In this document: piece by piece, positions 18,652 to 23,730 of the stretch
How positions within the stretch are numbered: the stretch's first letter is position 1
Layout of the letters: each line of letters opens with the position of its first letter
Virus record (IMG/VR): IMGVR_UViG_3300045581_000282
Coordinates: 1-23,730 of that record
DNA length: 23,730 nucleotides
Source: a virus
Direction: 5' to 3' (one strand)
Translations under genes and position numbers: made by a program
The notes under the pieces: model-generated
What the model was told of the DNA's origin: nothing
Seen by the model: the letters and a program-made list of their open reading frames with translations, nothing else
Databases searched by the model: none

Positions 18652-20012
18652 TGATGGTTACTAAGGTAAAGACAGCTGACGAAGCCAGAAAGGCTGCTAC
18701 AGAGCAGTCAGCAGCGTTTCAGCAAGTCAATGTTAACCCTATTGGACCAAACGCTTATACAGATCCTAACAATCCATATCTTAAGTTGTTAGGTGCTGGC
18801 GCAGATCCGATTAACAAAGCCACTTACTTCCAGGAACTCTACCGTGGTCTTGCAGAGCAAACGTCACCAACTGGCGCAGGTAATCTATGGGATTACATGC
18901 AGACACTTCTGCGTACTACTGGATTCTCTAAGGGCAAAACTGCTATCGGTATTGCAGACCCTACGGATATTGATGGTCTCATCAAAGCAATCGGTGGAGC
19001 TATCGGCACAAACTCTCCTGATGTTCTATCGTATCTTGAGGCTATTGCAGCAACTGGTGGACGCGGTAAAAAAGAAGTCAAGCAACCAGATACAACAACT
19101 AAGTTCACACGCCAGGTCACATCAGCTCTTCGCTTGAAAGACCTAGGAGATGCAACCAATGCTTATAATAATTCTTTCTTCCTAGCATATGGATCTCTTC
19201 CAAACCAAGATAACATCAAGTCATTCCAAGATGCTTGGAACCGAGAAGTTAAGATGCAGAACCCTACCACTTTGACAAGGGGTAAGACCCAGTTTGCCAA
19301 GGTATACGATAAGACATCTGATCCAGTTATCGATAAGAAGACTGGTAAGCAAAAAGTAGATAAGTTTGGAAATCTTGTCTTTTCAAAGCAAAAGACTAAC
19401 AAAGAGGGTGTTCTTCAATACGAGACTATTACTGGGACAAAGACCGCTACAACTGGTGAGGACTTTACTGCTGAAGAGCAGGCCGAGTTCATGGCCGATT
19501 ACCTTGTTGCTAACTTTCCAGATATCAAAGATGCCGAGAATCTTGGTGGTTCAGCTAAGGTAATCTATGACTCTGTAGTCAATCTTTACAAAAACAACTA
19601 CCAAGAAGTTCCCAACTTTGCTGAGGTAGCTCCAATTATCAAAGATGTCATTGGCTCTGGTAAAGCAGAAGTAGGTCAAGAGTACCTTCGTCAAGCGCAA
19701 GAAAAAGTACGCAAGCAGGTTAGCAAGCAGTACATGTCTATTGCTGACAGCGTTGCCGAGGGTCAGAATGCCAGCGAAATAATCAAACCACTCATCGATA
19801 AGACAAGCGCTGCTTTCGAAGAGAGTATAAACATCAATGATCCATTTATGAAGATGATTCTCAACTATCAGGCTTCTGATGGTACATACAGGCTTCCAAA
19901 CGAGTACGAGTTGACTAATATGATTATGAAAGACTCTCGCTCAAAGAAGACATCTGGTGCTATTAATAATGCGGTTGATTTTGTACAAAGACTCAAGAGC
20001 AGGTTAGGATAA
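18651..20012 (+). CDS. Putative virion protein
   Basis: A 453-residue protein of unrecognised family, helical at both ends, with a β-rich, Lys/Thr-rich middle (residues about 218-275, for example DKKTGKQKVDKFGNLVFSKQ). It begins in a TAATG overlap with the giant protein; ATG 18654 is an equally possible start. It lies in an unbroken structural operon and ends two bases before the next gene, so a virion or assembly role is likely. The C-terminal segment (YEYELTNMI-like region and AVDFVQRLKSRLG) is helical. It may work with the two large neighbours. Confidence 0.7.
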   Translation: MMVTKVKTADEARKAATEQSAAFQQVNVNPIGPNAYTDPNNPYLKLLGAGADPINKATYFQELYRGLAEQTSPTGAGNLWDYMQTLLRTTGFSKGKTAIGIADPTDIDGLIKAIGGAIGTNSPDVLSYLEAIAATGGRGKKEVKQPDTTTKFTRQVTSALRLKDLGDATNAYNNSFFLAYGSLPNQDNIKSFQDAWNREVKMQNPTTLTRGKTQFAKVYDKTSDPVIDKKTGKQKVDKFGNLVFSKQKTNKEGVLQYETITGTKTATTGEDFTAEEQAEFMADYLVANFPDIKDAENLGGSAKVIYDSVVNLYKNNYQEVPNFAEVAPIIKDVIGSGKAEVGQEYLRQAQEKVRKQVSKQYMSIADSVAEGQNASEIIKPLIDKTSAAFEESININDPFMKMILNYQASDGTYRLPNEYELTNMIMKDSRSKKTSGAINNAVDFVQRLKSRLG

Positions 20013-20013
20013 C

Positions 20014-21354
20014 ATGGCTGTTACCAAGAAACAAAAAAGTGCATCTGCTCAAGCAGTATACAGAGCTGGTGAAAGAGAAACAACTCCAGCCAGGTCTGTA
20101 GAAACTGTAGTTTCAGTACAGGACACAGGAGAAGAACAGGCTGCTTATCGCGCTGGCGAACGAAACGCTCCTCCACCGCAATCGTTTGATCAAGCCCTAA
20201 GCACGTTTCAAAATCTAGCTGCAGCATTTATACCAAATAATACGATTATAGACACCAGTGGTAATGCTGTTATTGTAGATATTAACGGTAGAGATATAAA
20301 TGGAAATCTTGTAAAAGAAGCTACTCCTGCTGATATTTTGACTATCGAACAAGAGGTCAAAAATATAGACAAGCAAGCAGCAACTATTGCTGCAGCAGCA
20401 GACGAAGCAATCAGTATCCTTCCTACTGTCAAGAGTATTGTTACTGGTACTGGAACCCCAACATCAGAGGCAGATATTGTCAAAGCAGGTCTAAAGGCAA
20501 TAGGTTTTAAGTCAGAAATCCTAGATTCTAGCACAGCCTTTATTCAGATGCTTATAGATGAGCAGATAGATAATGATAAAGTTATTGATATTCTTCTTAA
20601 CAATAAAGAATATGTGACAAAGAGTGGCGTTAAGATTGAATCGCCATTCTATAAACAATATGGATATCTTGCTGAGTTTTCACCAACTCAAAAAGAATCA
20701 TCAGAAATATATAACTTTGTTCTTGGCATGGAAAATCTAGTAAAAAAGTACAACATATCTAGTAGATTTGCTAGCCCAGAATCACTCAAAAAATATGTTC
20801 AGCAAGATGTAGAAGTTTCAGCTCTTGACGAAAGAGCTAATATGGCAAGACTTAAGGGCATTACTGCTGACCCAGTGTATGTTGACGCTCTTGTAAGGCT
20901 TGGGTTTATAAAGCAAGGGCAAGACTTGACTGATTATTTCCTTGATCCAGATATAGGTATTCAAGAGTTTGAGTCACGTCAAAGAAGCTTTGCGCTTACC
21001 ACTGAGGCTCTTCGTAGAGCATCTAGAGGTGTGGTAGTAGACACAGCTCGTTTGAAACAACTTGCCGATACTCTTGGAGCGGAAGGATACACAGCAGAAC
21101 AAGTTGGACAAACTGCTGCAGCAGCATATGAGACTATTGCCCAGCAGTTGCCAGAACTTAGCAAACTTTCAGCTATGTATGAAAAGACTGACCAAGCAAA
21201 AAATGCACAACAACTACAACAAGAGCTTGAGTCTGAACAGTTATTTGGTATGGCATCCCAACGCCGTAAGAAACTCGAAGAGCGAAATCTAGTTGAGTTT
21301 ATGGGAAGTGCAGGAAGAGCAAGTACTAGCAGGAAGACTGCTGGACTTATATAG
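20014..21354 (+). CDS. Putative virion protein with N-terminal YRAGER duplication
   Basis: A 446-residue protein of unknown family. The N-terminus carries a repeat, YRAGER, at residues 16-21 and 45-50, each followed by a short Pro-containing stretch. Further along are acidic helical regions, and the C-terminal third has long helices (RSFALTTEALRRASRGVVV, AGYETIAQQLPEL-like) with a Gln/Glu-rich coiled-coil-like segment near 390-420. AGGATAAC supplies a ribosome binding site. The gene lies in the structural operon and is followed by a 117-base gap before the scaffold gene. Virion association is inferred from position. Confidence 0.68.
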   Translation: MAVTKKQKSASAQAVYRAGERETTPARSVETVVSVQDTGEEQAAYRAGERNAPPPQSFDQALSTFQNLAAAFIPNNTIIDTSGNAVIVDINGRDINGNLVKEATPADILTIEQEVKNIDKQAATIAAAADEAISILPTVKSIVTGTGTPTSEADIVKAGLKAIGFKSEILDSSTAFIQMLIDEQIDNDKVIDILLNNKEYVTKSGVKIESPFYKQYGYLAEFSPTQKESSEIYNFVLGMENLVKKYNISSRFASPESLKKYVQQDVEVSALDERANMARLKGITADPVYVDALVRLGFIKQGQDLTDYFLDPDIGIQEFESRQRSFALTTEALRRASRGVVVDTARLKQLADTLGAEGYTAEQVGQTAAAAYETIAQQLPELSKLSAMYEKTDQAKNAQQLQQELESEQLFGMASQRRKKLEERNLVEFMGSAGRASTSRKTAGLI

Positions 21355-21471
21355 AATCCCTAGATGGATCGACCAGCCCCATCAGGTGTACAAGACTGGT
21401 AGTAAGAGCCAATACAGGTCCCCCAACCTATATTGAGGCTTACGACAACTACTAATAAGGGAGAGGTTGCT

Positions 21472-21957
21472 ATGAGCAACAATCGCGATAACTACTGGGA
21501 TGACGAAGACGATGAGGATGACACTGTTCAGACTCCAGCGTTTGAGTCGGAAACTGACCTGGTTCGAAAACTCCGCAAGGCTTTGAAAGCCGAGCAGAAA
21601 CGGAACAAGGAACTTGAGACCTCTTTAGGTGACTTGAGCAAGGCCCAGCGTGAGCGCGTACTAAAGGATGTTTTTGCATCCCGTGGCGTAAACACCAAAG
21701 TAATGAAGTTCGTACCACAAGACTTGGATTCTTCGGAAGAGTCTATTAGCTCATGGTTGGAAGAGAACGCTGATGTGTTCGGATATACTGTCCAATCTCA
21801 AAAGCAAGTCAATGAGCAGGATCTCGCAAGTCTAAGGCAAATGGACATTGTTACCCAAGGTGCTATGTCGCCAGACCGAGCAAATAGTTTAGAGATGCAA
21901 CTTCAGAATGCAAATTCTGAGGAAGAAATTCTCTCGATTCTTCGCTCGCAACAATAA
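21472..21957 (+). CDS. Probable capsid scaffold protein
   Basis: A 161-residue acidic protein directly upstream of the capsid gene, the standard place for a scaffold. It has a very acidic N-terminus (NYWDDEDDEDDTVQ), a charged coiled-coil-like helix at about 28-66 (LVRKLRKALKAEQKRNKELE) and helical C-terminal segments. I chose ATG 21472, preceded by GGGAGAGG, over an in-frame ATG at 21433 that lacks a good ribosome binding site. Scaffolds fill the procapsid, guide capsid subunit assembly and then leave. No protease gene is visible in the window, so removal may not need cleavage. Identification is by position and composition. Confidence 0.7.
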   Translation: MSNNRDNYWDDEDDEDDTVQTPAFESETDLVRKLRKALKAEQKRNKELETSLGDLSKAQRERVLKDVFASRGVNTKVMKFVPQDLDSSEESISSWLEENADVFGYTVQSQKQVNEQDLASLRQMDIVTQGAMSPDRANSLEMQLQNANSEEEILSILRSQQ

Positions 21958-21985
21958 TCCGTTCATAGTCTATAAGGAGACTTAA

Positions 21986-23185
21986 ATGGCAAATGATGCC
22001 TACGTATCAACCTCGAGCTCGTCTCTTGGTGGTACAGCAGGCGGTGCTGGTCTCGTACAGAAGGCATACGATCGCCTTCTCGAGTTCGCTCTCCGTTCAG
22101 AACCTCTCATTCGTTCTGTTGCGGACAAGCGTCCAGCCCGTCAGTCTATCCCAGGTTCTACAGTTGTTCTACAGCTGTACAAGGACTTGGATGTTGCGAC
22201 ATCAGCTCTATCTGAGACAGTTGATCCAGATGCAGTTGCTATGTCAACCCCTAACTCCGTAACCATTACTCTTCAAGAGTACGGTAACGCAGTTATCACA
22301 ACCCGTGCGTTGGACCTCTTCAGCCTTGCTGATGTTGATCCAGCAATCGCAAACATCATCGCTTACAACCTTGCTGACTCTATCGACAGCGTTGCTATGA
22401 CCACACTCCGTGGTGGAACCAACGTCATCTATGGCGGTTCTGCAACTTCGACAAGTGCGCTTTCTGCTGGTAACACCATCACTTCCGCACAGCTTCGTAA
22501 GGCAGTTGCTAAGCTTCGCTCCAACAAGGCAGTTGCTCGCAAGGGCTCACTCTACTGGGCAGGTATTCACCCTGAGGTTTCACACGATCTTCGTGCCGAG
22601 ACTGGTGCTGCTGCTTGGCGTGACCCACACAACTACCAAGATGGGTCGCAAATCTGGGCAGGTGAGATTGGACAGTACGAAGGTCTCTTCTACGTCGAAT
22701 CACCACGTATGTACAACGCCAAGGATGGCGCTGACCAGACTGCTCTTCAGACCACCGCTGTAACCGTTGCTGGTACTTCTGGAGGCTTCACCCTCGGTGT
22801 TGCTTCTTCAGCTGTCATCGCAACTCGTGCAGAGGTTGGCGACAAGATTGCTGGAACTGGTATTGCTACAGGTGCAAAGATTACTGCAATCAGCACCTCT
22901 GGTAACACCACCACCTTCACCGTCGATGTTGCTCACACCGCTCCTGTTACTGCAACAACCGTTGTTACGGTCACTCCAGTAACTCGAGTATTCCGCACAA
23001 TCCTTTGCGGTAAGCAAGCGATGGCTGAAGCTGTGGCAGAAGAGCCACACACCGTTATCGGTCCAGTAACCGACAAGTTGATGCGTCTCCGCCCAATGGG
23101 TTGGTACGGCGTACTCGGCTTCGCACTGTACCGTCAAGAGGCACTCTATCGCCTCGAGAATGGTTCTTCAATCGCTGCTCTCTAG
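21986..23185 (+). CDS. Major capsid protein (N4-gp56-like) with inserted domain
   Basis: A 399-residue capsid subunit. Segments characteristic of the N4-gp56-type family are RQSIPGSTVVLQLYKDL (52-68), SETVDPDAVAMS (76-87), EYGNAVITTRALDLFS (98-113), YWAGIHPEVSHDLR (190-203) and WAGEIGQYEGLFYVESPR (224-241), ending in LRPMGWYGVLGFALYR (368-383). Between about 252 and 335 is a Thr/Val/Gly-rich β domain (VGDKIAGTGIATGAKITAIS), probably an Ig-like insertion displayed on the capsid surface. An AAGGAG ribosome binding site precedes the ATG. Codon use is smoother and more GC-rich than in the preceding large genes, as expected for a very highly expressed gene. Confidence 0.87.
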   Translation: MANDAYVSTSSSSLGGTAGGAGLVQKAYDRLLEFALRSEPLIRSVADKRPARQSIPGSTVVLQLYKDLDVATSALSETVDPDAVAMSTPNSVTITLQEYGNAVITTRALDLFSLADVDPAIANIIAYNLADSIDSVAMTTLRGGTNVIYGGSATSTSALSAGNTITSAQLRKAVAKLRSNKAVARKGSLYWAGIHPEVSHDLRAETGAAAWRDPHNYQDGSQIWAGEIGQYEGLFYVESPRMYNAKDGADQTALQTTAVTVAGTSGGFTLGVASSAVIATRAEVGDKIAGTGIATGAKITAISTSGNTTTFTVDVAHTAPVTATTVVTVTPVTRVFRTILCGKQAMAEAVAEEPHTVIGPVTDKLMRLRPMGWYGVLGFALYRQEALYRLENGSSIAAL

Positions 23186-23199
23186 TTGATTGACTGGTG

Positions 23200-23217
23200 G
23201 GCTAGGGCAACCTAGCC
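23200..23217 (+). other. GCAA-capped hairpin after capsid gene
   Basis: A perfect seven-pair stem, GGCTAGG (23200-23206) with CCTAGCC (23211-23217), closed by a GCAA tetraloop, lies 15 bases past the capsid stop. There is no T-tract, so it is more likely an mRNA 3'-end stabiliser or partial attenuator than a full terminator. Confidence 0.55.
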
Positions 23218-23245
23218 TACTGGTAAGTTCACTAGGAAGGGACTT

Positions 23246-23518
23246 ATGACTGAGTATATATTCACACCACCGACAGTAGAAGAGGGTCCTGCTGGTGCGG
23301 CTAGGTTGTTTCAGTTCTACAAACTCAAAAGAGGAATCACTGTAGTACGCGATATTGATGGAGACTACAGCCAGATTAGATATCCAGAGGATGAGGACCT
23401 TCCCAGTTACCCAGAGGTATACCGTGGTGGTTATGAGTACGTAGTATCGGAAGCCACTAAAGCTGCTTTGATTGCTGGCAACGTAGGAGTGACGGAGGAC
23501 AACTTTGAGCCTGCATAG
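23246..23518 (+). CDS. Hypothetical small protein downstream of capsid
   Basis: A 90-residue protein beginning MTEYIFTPPTVEEGPAGAAR. The N-terminal FTPPTVEEGP and the following KLKRGITVV, together with a C-terminal EATKAALIAGNVGVTEDNF, form a pattern I recognise from proteins that follow capsid genes in actinophages; its role is unknown. It is acidic and likely a small head or head-tail protein. A GGAAGGGA ribosome binding site precedes the start. The gene overlaps the next one by 14 bases. Confidence 0.75.
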   Translation: MTEYIFTPPTVEEGPAGAARLFQFYKLKRGITVVRDIDGDYSQIRYPEDEDLPSYPEVYRGGYEYVVSEATKAALIAGNVGVTEDNFEPA

Positions 23519-23730
23519 GGAACGGGAACATCCCACCTACGTAGATGGGTGTTTTGGATGTAAGATAGGCACGCTGGTAGTCTCGTCTGGAGATGCCAAT
23601 AGTAACAAGCTTATGTCTTCAAAGAAATGGGACAGAGAACTGAGCGCTTACAAAGAAGCTCGAAAGCAAGGGATACAACCTGCTGGTACTTCTATGAGGG
23701 CGATTGAGGAATCCCTCAAAGCATCAGAAA
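23505..23730 (+). CDS. Hypothetical CxxC protein (3' end outside window)
   Basis: An open frame that runs off the right edge after 75 codons. I place the start at TTG 23505 because GGAGG sits six bases upstream inside the previous gene; no ATG or GTG start fits before the conserved part. The sequence has HPTYVDGCFGCKIGTL (Cys16 and Cys19 of a CxxC) and later ARKQGIQPAGTS, a combination I recognise from a widespread actinophage protein family of unknown role. Only one Cys pair is visible. Alternative starts cannot be excluded, but the motif makes the frame secure. Confidence 0.7.
   Translation, partial: MSLHREREHPTYVDGCFGCKIGTLVVSSGDANSNKLMSSKKWDRELSAYKEARKQGIQPAGTSMRAIEESLKASE

Noticed and set aside
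21433-21471. Extended N-terminus for the scaffold protein
   Set aside because: The upstream ATG lacks a ribosome binding site and the added residues include the ribosome binding region (GGGAGAGG) of the better ATG at 21472.
21355-21471. Promoter in the gap before the scaffold gene
   Set aside because: TTGAGG and TAATAA are only about 14 bases apart, too close for a standard promoter, and no better pair was seen.

Overview
The window looks like part of a tailed double-stranded DNA phage (Caudoviricetes) that infects an actinobacterium. Phage identity rests on a terminase large subunit, a portal, an acidic scaffold-like protein and an N4-gp56/HK97-fold type capsid protein in one rightward block, next to short, tightly overlapping genes. 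The actinobacterial host is inferred from a WhiB-like Fe-S protein, a family essentially confined to actinobacteria and their phages, and from several small Cys-rich proteins common in actinophages. The moderate GC of the structural genes would fit a low-GC aquatic actinobacterium, but that is inference.

Layout. (1) Bases 1-2937 read rightward: the TOPRIM end of a primase, an unknown protein, an Nmad1/DUF1599 protein, an HNH nuclease, a metallophosphoesterase, a sigma-like factor and a small zinc protein. Genes abut or overlap by 1-14 bases. (2) Bases 2953-6935 read leftward: a TM miniprotein, two zinc-ribbon miniproteins, an amidoligase with a Cys-rich N-terminal half, a class II glutamine amidotransferase with a Cys-rich tail, a basic protein, WhiB, and small unknowns. 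A terminator at 2915-2942 faces this unit. (3) A GC-rich gene-free stretch, 6951-7394, precedes a separate leftward gene (7395-8009) with its own promoter and weak terminator. (4) Bases 8010-8605 are a gene-free divergent control region with successive hairpins. (5) Bases 8606-23730 read rightward: terL, portal, two small proteins, a 1936-residue probable internal virion protein, two further large unknown proteins, scaffold, capsid and two small genes, the last running off the end.

The most striking signal is a 15-bp near-perfect palindrome, GTACGATTATCGTAC (17-bp consensus YGTACGATWATCGTACR), present 11 times between 2947 and 8120 and, as far as I could find, nowhere else in the window. Copies lie 12-24 bases upstream of start codons, in leaders, and within genes. 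Because leftward genes overlap, copies are translated as YDNRT/YDYRT near C-termini, supply the TAA stop of two genes, or sit inside the amidoligase and amidotransferase. This resembles in design the 'stoperator' networks of Cluster A mycobacteriophages but differs in sequence. A second short repeat, CCAACACAAAC, occurs five times, four of them in the gene-free leftward control regions. The amidoligase plus class II amidotransferase pair suggests an uncharacterised amide-forming modification system under this dispersed control.
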